Source: CAYJBH01 sp964368815 (lineage in GTDB: Bacteria; Bacillota; Clostridia; Oscillospirales; Ruminococcaceae). From it: a DNA stretch of 64,000 bases. Position numbers and translations under genes: made by a program. Within the stretch, counting starts at the first letter, position 1, and the number at the start of each line of letters is the position of its first letter. Of the stretch, positions 32,467 through 41,657 are shown piece by piece. The notes under the pieces were generated by a model. The model saw nothing but the letters and a program-made list of their open reading frames with translations, searched no databases and was not told the origin of the DNA. The stretch lies in assembly GCA_964368815.1 (NCBI GenBank), contig CAYJDA010000002.1, positions 128,825 through 192,824 on the forward strand. The letters are read 5' to 3'.

Positions 32467-33225
32467 ATGTTTCCAAATGAGCGTTACGCGTATATATTAA
32501 ATAAAATTAAGGCGGAAAATTCTGTTACCGTTTCAGAGCTTATTGAAACACTAAACGTCTCTTTTGAAACTGTTCGTCGAGATTTATTTCGATTAGAAAA
32601 AGAGGGCAGACTAAGAAGAGTTCACGGTGGAGCTATATCCAACGCTTCGCCTAATGAATTTCCTCTTTTTAATAATCGAATGATGTTAAATAAAAAAAAT
32701 AAAGATAATTTATCACAAAAGGCGATGAAATATATATCTGAAAATGATATCATTGCAGTAGATTCGGGAAGCACCTCTGCAAACTTCGCAAATGCACTAT
32801 TAAATAGTTTTAATGAGCTTACCATAATAACCTACTCTAAAGAAGCGATAGATATTTTATCACAGAATGACGGGTTTAAGGTTATCTCAACTGGGGGAAG
32901 ATATCGTGATGCTGAGCGTGCGTTTTATGGAGCTATTGCTTCTTTATCATTAGACAATCTTCAGTTTGAGAAAGCTTTTATTTTTCCTTCTGCGATTTCC
33001 TATGAATATGGAATCCAGGATTTTAACTACGACATAATTGATCTGCAAAAGAAACTAATTAAAAAAGCAAGTCTTACCTATATACTGGCCGATAGTACCA
33101 AGTTCGAAAAAACCGCAAGCATTACACTGGATAAAGAAATTATCAGATATACTTTAATATCCGATGACGAAATATCAAAATCCGTTAAAGAAATATACAC
33201 TAAAAATGGCATTACATTGGTTTAA
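32467..33225 (+). CDS. DeoR-family transcriptional regulator
   Basis: This 252-residue regulator has an N-terminal HTH (residues 5-60: YAYILNKIKAENSVTVSELIETLNVSFETVRRDL, then LEKEGRLRRVHGGA) and a sugar-phosphate-sensing domain with AVDSGSTSANFANAL and ILADSTKFEKTA. DeoR proteins usually repress a sugar-use operon and release DNA on binding a phosphorylated sugar. The next gene, 25 bases on, is an alkaline-phosphatase-superfamily hydrolase, so that enzyme or its product may be the link. It starts after AAAGGAG. Confidence 0.92.
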   Translation: MFPNERYAYILNKIKAENSVTVSELIETLNVSFETVRRDLFRLEKEGRLRRVHGGAISNASPNEFPLFNNRMMLNKKNKDNLSQKAMKYISENDIIAVDSGSTSANFANALLNSFNELTIITYSKEAIDILSQNDGFKVISTGGRYRDAERAFYGAIASLSLDNLQFEKAFIFPSAISYEYGIQDFNYDIIDLQKKLIKKASLTYILADSTKFEKTASITLDKEIIRYTLISDDEISKSVKEIYTKNGITLV

Positions 33226-33250
33226 CATTGATTAATATGATAGGGGAAAC

Positions 33251-34024
33251 ATGGCTAATAAAGTTGTTCTAATTCTTGTGGATGGCATGAAGGCTGACTG
33301 TGTTTTATCTTGTGAAAATGAGTTTGCTAAAAAATGTGTCAAAAATCATAGCGCAATACTAAATGCACAAACGGTTATGCCAAGCGTTACACTTCCTTGC
33401 CATATGTCACTTTTTTTAAGTGTACCACCGGTGCGTCACGGGATATTATCCAACACATATGTACCCATGGTACGCCCTGTTAAATCGCTATTTGACTGTT
33501 TGGCTAACCATGATAAAACAAGTGCAATGTTTTATAACTGGGACGAGCTTAGAGATTTAGCACGCCCCGGCAAAATAGTGCATAGCTTATTTACCGAGGT
33601 TGACCTTGAAGGCAAAACCGATGATGTGTTAACCGAGGCCGCTATCGATTGCATATCGCAAAAGGAGCCGGACTTTGTATTCCTCTATTTAGGCTGTACC
33701 GATCATGTTGGTCATCATTCAGGGTGGGAAAGTGCTGAGTATTTAAGCGCGGTCGATCATGCTTTTAAATGTATTGAAAAATTATATAACAATATACCGG
33801 ATAATTACAGCATTATGATTACGGCAGACCATGGAGGACATTTAAGAGGGCATGGCAGCGACTGCCCCGAAGATATGACAATTCCCATAATAATGATCTC
33901 CGAACGCTTTAGCATCAATGATAGCTCGGACTGTACACCCAATATCGTTGATATAGCTCCAACAATTGCAGATATTATCGGCATCCCTCCTGATAAAGAT
34001 TGGGAAGGCAGGTCTCTTATTTAA
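33251..34024 (+). CDS. Alkaline-phosphatase-superfamily phosphodiesterase/phosphatase
   Basis: This 257-residue soluble enzyme keeps the two-metal site of the nucleotide pyrophosphatase/phosphodiesterase group: Asp11 (ILVDGM), nucleophile Thr47 (MPSVTLPCHMS), the Asp/His pair in GCTDHVGHHSGW, and ITADHGGHLRGHGS. It is short for the group and lacks a signal peptide, so it acts in the cytoplasm. The substrate is unknown; nucleotide, phosphonate or sugar phosphate esters are all possible. It follows the DeoR gene in the same direction. The ATG is preceded by TAGGGGAA. Confidence 0.83.
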   Translation: MANKVVLILVDGMKADCVLSCENEFAKKCVKNHSAILNAQTVMPSVTLPCHMSLFLSVPPVRHGILSNTYVPMVRPVKSLFDCLANHDKTSAMFYNWDELRDLARPGKIVHSLFTEVDLEGKTDDVLTEAAIDCISQKEPDFVFLYLGCTDHVGHHSGWESAEYLSAVDHAFKCIEKLYNNIPDNYSIMITADHGGHLRGHGSDCPEDMTIPIIMISERFSINDSSDCTPNIVDIAPTIADIIGIPPDKDWEGRSLI

Positions 34025-34113
34025 ACATTTTGCAAAGCAGAAAATAATTGATAAATATAGCTTGGCTCTTTTTTATCAGAAAAAATTAAAAATTCACATG
34101 GAGTAAGTTCTTT

Positions 34114-36045
34114 ATGGCCTATTATAATTTAGCAGCCGAATATGCTTCATTAGTCATCATTTGTTTAGCTACATTTAGTTTCTATGTCGACCAGAGTAAA
34201 GGCACTACTCGATATGGCGCCTTAAAATGGATGCAGTTTGCTACACTTGCATCAATCGTAGTTACAATAGCTTCGCTAATTACAGCTGATTTCTTTATGA
34301 ATTATCCTATATGGGTCGTAGATTTACTAAAATATTTATATTTTTTAACCTCGCCCATAGCTGCACCTATAGCTTTATTCTATGGCATTACCTTAACATA
34401 TCATAAAACATATAAAATTAATTTTTTTAAAAAATATGTTTGGGCTTGGCTACCTTATGCAATCTACTGTGTAATAATTTTAACAAACCCAATTCATCGA
34501 CTTATCTTCACCATATCTCCCACCGAAGGATACATTAGAGGTGAGTATTTCAGAATCACCTATGTTATTGCTCTATTATATTTTGGACTTGTTATCTACC
34601 TAACCGTTATTAACTTTAAAACACCTCACCGAAAAAGCCTGTTAATAATTTGCTTAAATCTTTTTATAGCAAGTTTAATTTTCTGTACCCAGCTTTTTTT
34701 CCCGCCGCTACAACTTTCGGGGTTGGCAAGTGTTGTAGGTGTTCTTATTATTCAGTTCTATGTTCAAAACGTTTCACACAATACCGATGCACTTACAGAA
34801 CTATATAACCGAGCCACGCTAACCAATTTAATGACGAAATTGTGCAGAACAAAGACGCCCTACTCGCTATTTGTGTTTAGTATTAGAAATTTTAAAGGTA
34901 TAAACGAGCGAAATGGACTATTGTTCGGTGACGCTTTGTTAGAAGAAATTGCCTTAAGGTTAAGGGTATCATTACCGCATAAACTTGTTTTTAGATATTC
35001 AGGCGATGAATTTGCAGTATTAATTCCGGAACAAGATAGCCGCTATATAGATGTAACAGAAGAAATTCATGACAACCTTGGACATAGCTATGAAGTTGAT
35101 GGAATACATGTAAATGTAGATTTTATCTATGCTCGCGTGGACTATCCAACGTTTGGAACGAAACTACAGGATATTATTTCGTCTGTTGATTATTCGCTTG
35201 CCCAGATAAAAAGAGGTGTAGGAAATATTAACTTTTTTTACGATCCGGGCATTTGTGAACAGATGAAACACCGCAACTATGTTATAGAGCGCATAAAAAC
35301 AGCACTTGATACCGATGGCTTTGATGCATATTATCAGCCGATATTTTCCGTTCAAGATAACGATTTTACACTTGCTGAGGCACTCATTCGGTTCAAACCG
35401 GAGCAGGGCGATTTTATTTCACCGGGTGAGTTTATTCCGATAGCCGAAGATACCGGTCTAATAATCAGAATAACAAAAACTATGTTAGAGTTGGTATGTG
35501 CTGACTATAAAAAACTTGTTGATACAATGGGCGAGGATATTAAGCTAAAGGCGATATCCATTAACTTCCCATATGTAATGTTTATGAAAAACGGCTCTGC
35601 CCAGGAAGTTCATGAAATAGTTAAGAGTTATGGGCTATCACCTGAAATGATTAAGATAGAGCTAACCGAACGCACCTTTGCTACCGATATAGAAAACACA
35701 TTAAGGATAATGAACGAATTTATCGAGCGTGGTTTTATTTTTGAACTTGACGATTTTGGTGTGGAATATTCAAACTTTAGTATGTTTTTCAACATACCGA
35801 TTAGGGTGATTAAATTCGATCGAAGTTTGGTAATTAGTTCAACACAAAATGAGGAACGACGAGACTTTTTCCGTAAGTTCCTAACAGCTGTAAAGGCATT
35901 AGACACCGACATTGAAGTTATTATGGAAGGTGTGGAAAATGATGAAATTAAAGATTTTTTGATTGAATGCGGAAGTGACTACATTCAGGGGTTCGTTTTC
36001 TCAAAACCGCTACCCTTTGATGAATTTAATAAATTTATTTCTTAA
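34114..36045 (+). CDS. Membrane GGDEF-EAL protein (cyclic di-GMP enzyme)
   Basis: This 643-residue protein has an N-terminal region with seven hydrophobic segments (residues 1-220, like the histidine-kinase N-terminal 7TM sensor), then a GGDEF domain (about 225-380) whose signature reads RYSGDEFAV instead of RxGGDEF, and an EAL domain (about 395-643). The EAL motif is intact at 422-424 (LAEALIRF), with DDFGVEYSNF, KFDRSL and EGVEN, so phosphodiesterase activity is likely. SGDEF can be active in some cyclases, but here it may only bind GTP. No RxxD inhibitory site is visible. It follows the phosphodiesterase gene by 89 bases and may be in the DeoR operon. Confidence 0.88.
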   Translation: MAYYNLAAEYASLVIICLATFSFYVDQSKGTTRYGALKWMQFATLASIVVTIASLITADFFMNYPIWVVDLLKYLYFLTSPIAAPIALFYGITLTYHKTYKINFFKKYVWAWLPYAIYCVIILTNPIHRLIFTISPTEGYIRGEYFRITYVIALLYFGLVIYLTVINFKTPHRKSLLIICLNLFIASLIFCTQLFFPPLQLSGLASVVGVLIIQFYVQNVSHNTDALTELYNRATLTNLMTKLCRTKTPYSLFVFSIRNFKGINERNGLLFGDALLEEIALRLRVSLPHKLVFRYSGDEFAVLIPEQDSRYIDVTEEIHDNLGHSYEVDGIHVNVDFIYARVDYPTFGTKLQDIISSVDYSLAQIKRGVGNINFFYDPGICEQMKHRNYVIERIKTALDTDGFDAYYQPIFSVQDNDFTLAEALIRFKPEQGDFISPGEFIPIAEDTGLIIRITKTMLELVCADYKKLVDTMGEDIKLKAISINFPYVMFMKNGSAQEVHEIVKSYGLSPEMIKIELTERTFATDIENTLRIMNEFIERGFIFELDDFGVEYSNFSMFFNIPIRVIKFDRSLVISSTQNEERRDFFRKFLTAVKALDTDIEVIMEGVENDEIKDFLIECGSDYIQGFVFSKPLPFDEFNKFIS

Positions 36046-36060
36046 ATGTTGCTGTGCTTG

Positions 36061-36921
36061 TTATATCTTATTGCTTTTTCGATACAGTGATGGTGAACTT
36101 TTAACTATCTCTTTAAAGGTTTTATTAAAATGCGCAATATCGTTATAACCTGAGTTTAATGCAATTTCACAGATGTTTTTTTCGGTTGTGGTGAGTAGTA
36201 AGCAGGCGTGACCTATTCTTTTTTCATTTATATACCGACTTAGCGACATATTCATGATATTGTTAAATAACTTTGAAAAATAATTAGGACTAAGATGAGC
36301 CAGTTCTGCCATATGGGTTAATTCTATGTTTTCACAATAATGATTGTCAATATAGGTTACAGCATTTAATAGTTTATTGTAGTACCTATGAAACCTTATT
36401 GCTTCCTCTGCTGTGTCTTCTGAAAGAACAAACTCTCGATACATAAGGGCGAGAAGATTTAATAACATAGCTTTAATAATAAGCTGATATCCATCCTTTT
36501 TGGAAATAAATTCATCCTCCATCTCATAAAACAGCTCCTTTGCTTTTTTTACGAAAGGCGTGGAGCTTTTAAAGTGGTGTTTAAAGTCCTTTTTCCATTC
36601 AAAAAAAGTTTTAAGATATTTGTAATCCATGGCGTTTGTATGCTGCCAAACCATTTCAGGGTGAAAAACTATAACCTTTAAGAGTAAATCTTGTTCGTCG
36701 ATTGCAATATGATATTCGCAATTGTTAATAACAACAAAGTCGCCAGGAGAGAGATAATAGGTATTTTCTCCTATAATATAATGTCCTGTTCCGGAAATTA
36801 CATAATTTAACTCAAGGCAGTCGTGTGCATGTAAATAGGTGCTTACAGAACCGGCACCATCGAATATATTAAATGGGAAATCATCGCTTTCAACGTTAAT
36901 AACATCAACTTGGTATTCCAT
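36061..36921 (-). CDS. AraC-family regulator of the glycan locus
   Basis: This 286-residue regulator has an N-terminal cupin-like sensing domain (YLHAHDCLELNYVISGTGHYI, LSPGDFVVINNCEYH) and two C-terminal helix-turn-helix units (about 180-286: MAELAHLSPNYFSKLFNNIM, then EIALNSGYNDIAHFNKTFK). It is divergent from the URO-D-like gene and the first sugar ABC importer, so it probably activates that operon when a sugar is bound. Its own promoter is at 36954-36982. It converges with the GGDEF-EAL gene, leaving 15 bases between stops. Confidence 0.9.
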   Translation of the reverse strand: MEYQVDVINVESDDFPFNIFDGAGSVSTYLHAHDCLELNYVISGTGHYIIGENTYYLSPGDFVVINNCEYHIAIDEQDLLLKVIVFHPEMVWQHTNAMDYKYLKTFFEWKKDFKHHFKSSTPFVKKAKELFYEMEDEFISKKDGYQLIIKAMLLNLLALMYREFVLSEDTAEEAIRFHRYYNKLLNAVTYIDNHYCENIELTHMAELAHLSPNYFSKLFNNIMNMSLSRYINEKRIGHACLLLTTTEKNICEIALNSGYNDIAHFNKTFKEIVKSSPSLYRKSNKI

Positions 36922-36953
36922 GCTTTCTCCAAAATTACCTAATTATATTTGTG

Positions 36954-36982
36954 ATTTTACCACAAAAATAATTTTTTTTCAA
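36954..36982 (-). promoter_or_regulatory. Promoter of the AraC regulator
   Basis: On the minus strand, TTGAAA and TAAAAT are separated by 17 bases. Confidence 0.6.
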
Positions 36983-37037
36983 TAAAAAGTGCAAATATCA
37001 GAGTAATAAAAGCAAAGAAAAGTAGAAAATGTGGTGA

Positions 37038-37043
37038 TATAAT
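37038..37043 (+). promoter_or_regulatory. -10 box of an activator-dependent promoter
   Basis: TATAAT stands 40 bases before the URO-D-like gene, but the bases at the -35 position (AAGAAA) do not resemble TTGACA. Lack of a -35 box fits a promoter that needs the divergent AraC activator. Confidence 0.5.
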
Positions 37044-37082
37044 TTTAATAGATTTGCTTTTTCGTATTGATTCGGAGAAATT

Positions 37083-38153
37083 ATGAAGCAGGAAAGTAGA
37101 GACAAAATACTACAAAGAATTAATTATGCGCTAAATGGAGAAGTGTTAGACCGATGCTGTATATCTTTAACTGTTAACACTAAAAACAGTGAAATTGTTG
37201 CCCCCACATCTCAGGAAGATTTGTTTCATTGGTATAACGACGGGGAGATTGTTTATAAAAGGTTAAAGGAACAAATCGACAATACTTATTTTGCCGGCGA
37301 TGCAATACCATCTTTTTTCCCTTATTTTGGAACAGGAGGACATGCAAAGTATTTAGCCCCGGACTCCTGTATTGAATATTCTGATGAAACTATTTGGATG
37401 CATCCTGTTTTAGATGATTACGATGATTTTGATTTCTCCTTTGATACTTCAACAAATAAAATATTTTTGCGTGAGCTTGAAGTACTAAAATATCTTGCCG
37501 ATAAAAGCAAGGGTGAAATTATGGTTGGAATGCCGGACAACTGCGGTTCCTACGATGCACTTGCGCAGCTTAGAGGCAACGAAGAGCTGTTGATAGATTT
37601 ATTAAGCGATCCGGATGCAACGTTAGAGGCTACAAAAAAATTGGTTGATGTATTAGATAAGTCGACAGCTGTTTTTTTTGATGCTACTAAACATGTTAAC
37701 GAGGGTGGCGGATTTCACGGCTGGATGAATATGTGGTCTAAAGGTCAACTTTTACAGCTTCAATGCGACCTAAGTGTTATGATATCTTCTGAAATGTTTG
37801 ATAATTATATTTTAGAAGAGCTGAAAAAGAGCTGTTCTTTTTTAACTAATGCAATTTATCACCTAGATGGCATGGAGCAGATAAGACATCTCGATAGCAT
37901 ACTTTCGGTGGACGGAATTGACATGATTCAATGGGTACAGGTAGCAGGGCAGCCTCCGGCAACTGAATTTATACCTGAGCTAAAAAGAATACAAAATGCC
38001 GGAAAAGGCATAACAATAGGTATTAGCAAAAATCAAATAAAACCACTACTTGAAAATCTATCAATACGTGGATTAAATTTACTGGTAAACGATGCAAGCT
38101 CACCTGAAGAAGCAGATGATATTATGAAATATGTTTCAAAGTTCACCAAATAA
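37083..38153 (+). CDS. URO-D-superfamily protein of the glycan locus
   Basis: This 356-residue protein resembles the uroporphyrinogen decarboxylase/methyltransferase superfamily in its C-terminal half: AIYHLDGMEQIRHLDSILSV, IDMIQWVQVAGQPPA and LLVNDASSPEEADDIM. It is not a haem enzyme, because it lacks the usual HemE signatures and sits at the head of a sugar ABC operon. Such proteins occur in carbohydrate loci of clostridia with unknown roles. It could act on a sugar derivative or methyl group. The gene begins after TCGGAGAAATT and precedes the first permease by 76 bases. Confidence 0.65.
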   Translation: MKQESRDKILQRINYALNGEVLDRCCISLTVNTKNSEIVAPTSQEDLFHWYNDGEIVYKRLKEQIDNTYFAGDAIPSFFPYFGTGGHAKYLAPDSCIEYSDETIWMHPVLDDYDDFDFSFDTSTNKIFLRELEVLKYLADKSKGEIMVGMPDNCGSYDALAQLRGNEELLIDLLSDPDATLEATKKLVDVLDKSTAVFFDATKHVNEGGGFHGWMNMWSKGQLLQLQCDLSVMISSEMFDNYILEELKKSCSFLTNAIYHLDGMEQIRHLDSILSVDGIDMIQWVQVAGQPPATEFIPELKRIQNAGKGITIGISKNQIKPLLENLSIRGLNLLVNDASSPEEADDIMKYVSKFTK

Positions 38154-38229
38154 ATTTTTGGGTTATTAAAAAACTGCATAACGAAATACTTTTAAACCCA
38201 ATAAAGGTAGTAGAAAGGATTTGCTGATT

Positions 38230-39114
38230 ATGAAAATTAAAGAAAAAACTTTAGCGAATATTATTAATGAAATTGTTTTTGTGGTGCCGACCATTATCTT
38301 TTTTAGCGTTGTAATAATTATTCCTTTTATCATGAGCATTGTTTATTCCTTTACTTCATGGAACGGAATTTCGAGTAACGTTGAATTTATTGGCTTTGAA
38401 AACTTTGTTAGCTTGGTGACCGATGATGGGTTTATTAAAGCATTTTCGTTTATATTCCGTTATGCGATTGCAATTGTTATTATCAATAATGTTCTTGGCC
38501 TACTAATGGCGTTACTTCTTACACAGCCGATAAGAGGGAAAAACATATTTCGTGCTGCATTTTTTCATCCTCATGTTATGAGTGGTTTTATTTTGGGATT
38601 TGTTTGGCAGTTTATCTTCATTGAGGGCTTCCCTATGCTTGCTGAACTTACCGGTATAGGTTTTTTTGCGCTTCCTTGGTTAGCCACGGCAGAAACTGGG
38701 TTTTGGGGCATAGTCATGGTTGGTGTATGGAAGCAGGCCGGATATTTAATGATGATATATATTGCCGGTATAATGAACATTCCGGCTGAACTATCCGAGG
38801 CATCATCAATAGACGGCGCAAATGCAATACAAAACTTCTTTAAAATCAAGCTACCACTTATAATGCCTTCAATAACAATTTGTTTATTCCTTGCAATCTC
38901 TGCTGCGTTTAACGTCTTCGACATTAATATGTCTTTAACCAAGGGAGGTCCTTTTAACTCTACAGTATCTGTATCGTTAGATATCTATCAAGAGGCATTT
39001 GTTAGGTCGAACTACGGATATGGTATTGCAAAATCACTGGTGTTCTTCATTGTAATAGCAATAGTTTCGATTATTCAAACTAAATTAACTTCTTCTAGGG
39101 AGGTAGAAATATAA
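38230..39114 (+). CDS. CUT1 sugar ABC transporter permease (system 1, UgpA type)
   Basis: This 294-residue permease has six membrane segments. The EAA loop that docks the ATPase reads SEASSIDGANAIQNFFKIKLP (about 195-215). The N-terminal part contains FVVPTIIFFSVVIIIPFIMS and FIGFENFVSL. Start: ATG at 38230, eleven bases after AGAAAGGA; a TTG nine bases earlier is too close to that site. The stop overlaps the next permease start. It pairs with the permease at 39114-39950 and the lipoprotein at 40008-41336. Confidence 0.92.
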   Translation: MKIKEKTLANIINEIVFVVPTIIFFSVVIIIPFIMSIVYSFTSWNGISSNVEFIGFENFVSLVTDDGFIKAFSFIFRYAIAIVIINNVLGLLMALLLTQPIRGKNIFRAAFFHPHVMSGFILGFVWQFIFIEGFPMLAELTGIGFFALPWLATAETGFWGIVMVGVWKQAGYLMMIYIAGIMNIPAELSEASSIDGANAIQNFFKIKLPLIMPSITICLFLAISAAFNVFDINMSLTKGGPFNSTVSVSLDIYQEAFVRSNYGYGIAKSLVFFIVIAIVSIIQTKLTSSREVEI

Positions 39115-39950
39115 TGCATAATTTAGTTGAAAAAAATAATAAAAATATTATCTACTATTTAATTTTAATTCCGATTTTCATTATCTTTGTTACACCGATA
39201 TACATGGTTTTGATAAACAGTTTCAAAACGTTTGAAGAAATATTTATGAACCCGTTTGGTATGTCTACCCAGCCGAATGTAGAAAATTATATTGAGGCTT
39301 GGAATGTTCTTGATTTAATTTCTGCATTTAAAAACTCTGTAATAATAACCGTTTTCAGCATGGGTGGCGAAATAATACTTAGCTCCATGGCCGCCTACTG
39401 GATTACCAGAAGAAAAACACGTTTTCATAAAATACTATACTCTGTTTTAGTAGCAGCTATGGTTGTTCCCTTTCCTGCATTAATGATATCCGAGCTTCAG
39501 GTGTGGAGTTTTATAGGCTTAAATAACACATTGGCGGGACTAATAATGTGTTACTACGGATTTGGAACACCGTTTGCAGTTTTTCTTTACCACGGATTTA
39601 TTAAATCAATACCGGTAGACGTTGAGGAAGCTGCATATGTTGACGGTGCTTCAACCTTTGGGGTGTTCTTTAGGATAGTACTACCTATGCTTGGGCCGAC
39701 AACTGCAACACTTTGCGTTCTTCATTCGCTGTGGTTCTGGAATGACTACCTACTGCCACTGATAATGCTACAGCGTCGTGAATTAAGAACCATCCCGCTT
39801 GCAATTAGTTTTTTGTTCGATCAGTTCAACTCGAAGTGGGATCTTGCCATGGCAGCTATAATGTTAGCGATAGTTCCGGCACTGATTATCTTCCTCATCT
39901 TCCAGAAATACATTGTTAAGGGTGTCGCCGCAGGAGCGGTTAAAGGTTAA
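39114..39950 (+). CDS. CUT1 sugar ABC transporter permease (system 1, UgpE type)
   Basis: This 278-residue permease has six membrane segments and the EAA loop EEAAYVDGASTFGVFFRIVLP (about 172-192). It starts MHNLVEKNNKNIIYYLILIP with the ATG overlapping the previous stop (TAATG). The C-terminus ends in QKYIVKGVAAGAVKG, the usual ending of MalG-like permeases. No ATPase gene is present, so the system probably uses a shared MsmX/MsiK-type ATPase encoded elsewhere. Confidence 0.92.
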   Translation: MHNLVEKNNKNIIYYLILIPIFIIFVTPIYMVLINSFKTFEEIFMNPFGMSTQPNVENYIEAWNVLDLISAFKNSVIITVFSMGGEIILSSMAAYWITRRKTRFHKILYSVLVAAMVVPFPALMISELQVWSFIGLNNTLAGLIMCYYGFGTPFAVFLYHGFIKSIPVDVEEAAYVDGASTFGVFFRIVLPMLGPTTATLCVLHSLWFWNDYLLPLIMLQRRELRTIPLAISFLFDQFNSKWDLAMAAIMLAIVPALIIFLIFQKYIVKGVAAGAVKG

Positions 39951-40007
39951 TCACCTTAAGGGCAAAACCTTAAAGGATTAAAAAGATAAATAACGGAGGA
40001 AATTATT

Positions 40008-41336
40008 ATGAAAAAAACAAAGCCCGTTGCATTGCTGTTAATAATAGCTATTGTAACAATGTTGTTTAGCGGCTGTACCAGTCCGTCGGAAACTCCGGCA
40101 TCCGAACCGGCAGAGTCAGTAGCGGACACTGAAACACAGGAACCCGCTGAAGAAGAACCTGCCGGAGATGTGCAGGACGTTTATATCTTCCAGTATAAAG
40201 TAGACACAGTTGATCAGATGCAAAATCTTGCCAACATGTATACTGATACAATTGAAGGTTATAACTTTATTGTTGAAACTGTTGGCGGTAGCTCAGACTC
40301 AAATGTAGCACTTCAACAAAGGGCGGCAGCAGACGAATTCCCGGATCTTGTTGCGCTTGGCGCTATGAGACTTCCTGAATGGAGAGAGTACCTTCTTGAT
40401 CTTTCGGATGAGCCTTGGGTTGGAAATCTTCTTCCAAACATCGATGAACTGTTTAGATTAGACGGCCAGCTGTATGCACAGCCGCTAACGGTTGAAGCCT
40501 ATGGTTTTATCTACAACAAGGATCTATTCGAGCAGGCAGGTATTGAAGCGGCTCCAACCACTATGACAGAACTTGTGGCAGTTTGTGAGCAACTTGAATC
40601 TGCCGGAATTACTCCATTTGTAACCGGTTGGAAAGAGGGCTGGATTTTAGGACAGCACTACTTCTCAACAGCGTTCTCCTCAACAATTGATGATCCGACC
40701 GCCTTTTATCAGGGTGTAGGCTCCACTACAGCATATGCCGATCATCCCGAATCCTTCCAAAAGGCTATGGATTTAATACAATTAACCGTCGACTACGGTA
40801 TGCCTAACCTTGTAGCAATGGATTACACCAATTCTTTAAGCAATTTTGCTACCGGCCAAGCCGCAATAACCTTCCATGGTGTTTGGACTCAGCCTACTCT
40901 TGATGAAATGAACCCAGGCATGAACATTGGAACTTTTGGCTTTATAATGGATGACAGTGAGGAGACTAACATCGTGCCTTACGGCACAGATGGCGGCTGG
41001 TGTATCTATAACGAGTCTGAGCATATCGATGTTTTGAAAGGTTTTCTAACATGGATGGCACAAAGCACCGACGCACATACATCTCTTGTAGAAGACTTTA
41101 AGTTTATGCTACCCTTTGAGAGTGAGGTAGATGATACCACGCTTGGAAGTGTTTTTGCCGGATTTAACGAATTTAAGGATAGAGGCGACATTCAGGGTTG
41201 GTTCTTCCCGTATTATGCAGGCGGTATTCAAGATGACTATGCAGTACCACTCCAGGAATTTATTGCCGGACAGAAAACAGCCGAAGAAGTTATGGTTGCA
41301 ATGGACGAAATTGCTGTTGAATATGCAACAGAGTAA
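40008..41336 (+). CDS. Sugar-binding lipoprotein of ABC system 1
   Basis: This 442-residue extracellular solute-binding protein (family 1) has a lipoprotein signal with the lipobox LFSGC (Cys24), then an acidic linker rich in Ser/Glu/Pro (25-55). The body has the binding-protein pattern DEFPDLVALGAMRLPEW, QPLTVEAYGFIYNKDLFEQAGIE, TPFVTGWKEGW and FATGQAAITFHGVWT. It delivers an oligosaccharide or sugar to the two permeases upstream. The start follows GGAGG. A terminator with an 18-bp stem follows. Confidence 0.92.
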   Translation: MKKTKPVALLLIIAIVTMLFSGCTSPSETPASEPAESVADTETQEPAEEEPAGDVQDVYIFQYKVDTVDQMQNLANMYTDTIEGYNFIVETVGGSSDSNVALQQRAAADEFPDLVALGAMRLPEWREYLLDLSDEPWVGNLLPNIDELFRLDGQLYAQPLTVEAYGFIYNKDLFEQAGIEAAPTTMTELVAVCEQLESAGITPFVTGWKEGWILGQHYFSTAFSSTIDDPTAFYQGVGSTTAYADHPESFQKAMDLIQLTVDYGMPNLVAMDYTNSLSNFATGQAAITFHGVWTQPTLDEMNPGMNIGTFGFIMDDSEETNIVPYGTDGGWCIYNESEHIDVLKGFLTWMAQSTDAHTSLVEDFKFMLPFESEVDDTTLGSVFAGFNEFKDRGDIQGWFFPYYAGGIQDDYAVPLQEFIAGQKTAEEVMVAMDEIAVEYATE

Positions 41337-41364
41337 CTAATTATACTATAATTAATTGAAGCTG

Positions 41365-41404
41365 GGAGCTGTCGCAAATGATGAAAATCATTTGCGACAG
41401 CTCC
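41365..41404 (+). terminator. Terminator of the first sugar ABC operon
   Basis: A perfect 18-bp stem (GGAGCTGTCGCAAATGAT paired with its complement at 41387-41404) has a GAAA tetraloop. The T tract after it is short (TTTCAT). Confidence 0.8.
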
Positions 41405-41568
41405 TTTCATATGAAGAAATTAATAAAAAAAGCATAAAAAAGTCGTGTTTGTAGTAAAGAAGATTTGTTTTGTATTTTCCAAAACGGTCTTTTTTTTCAA
41501 AAAAACGTGTTATTTTACAGTAATTAGTGTGAAAAATAAAAATATTAAAGTTTGAAAAAAAGACAAAC

Positions 41569-41596
41569 TTGAATATATTGAAACTCGAAGTATACT
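41569..41596 (+). promoter_or_regulatory. Promoter of the esterase/GH20 operon
   Basis: TTGAAT and TATACT are separated by 16 bases. A second TATAAT overlaps directly downstream (41596-41601). The gene starts about 60 bases further on. Confidence 0.55.
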
Positions 41597-41657
41597 ATAA
41601 TTAATAGCTCAACAAGAAGCAGCTACAACAAAATTATTTATAATGAGAGGGGATATC

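Larger units (their letters stand above)
41337..41657. other. Intergenic stretch between the two glycan operons
   Basis: This stretch of about 320 bases holds the terminator of the first importer operon (41365-41404) and the promoter of the esterase operon (41569-41596). The rest is AT-rich with several A and T runs. No small reading frame with a ribosome site was found, and no CcpA-type cre site is obvious. Confidence 0.6.

Noticed and set aside
41405..41657. CcpA cre site before the esterase operon
   Set aside because: The closest match (TGAAACTCGAAG) has the CG out of register with the consensus.
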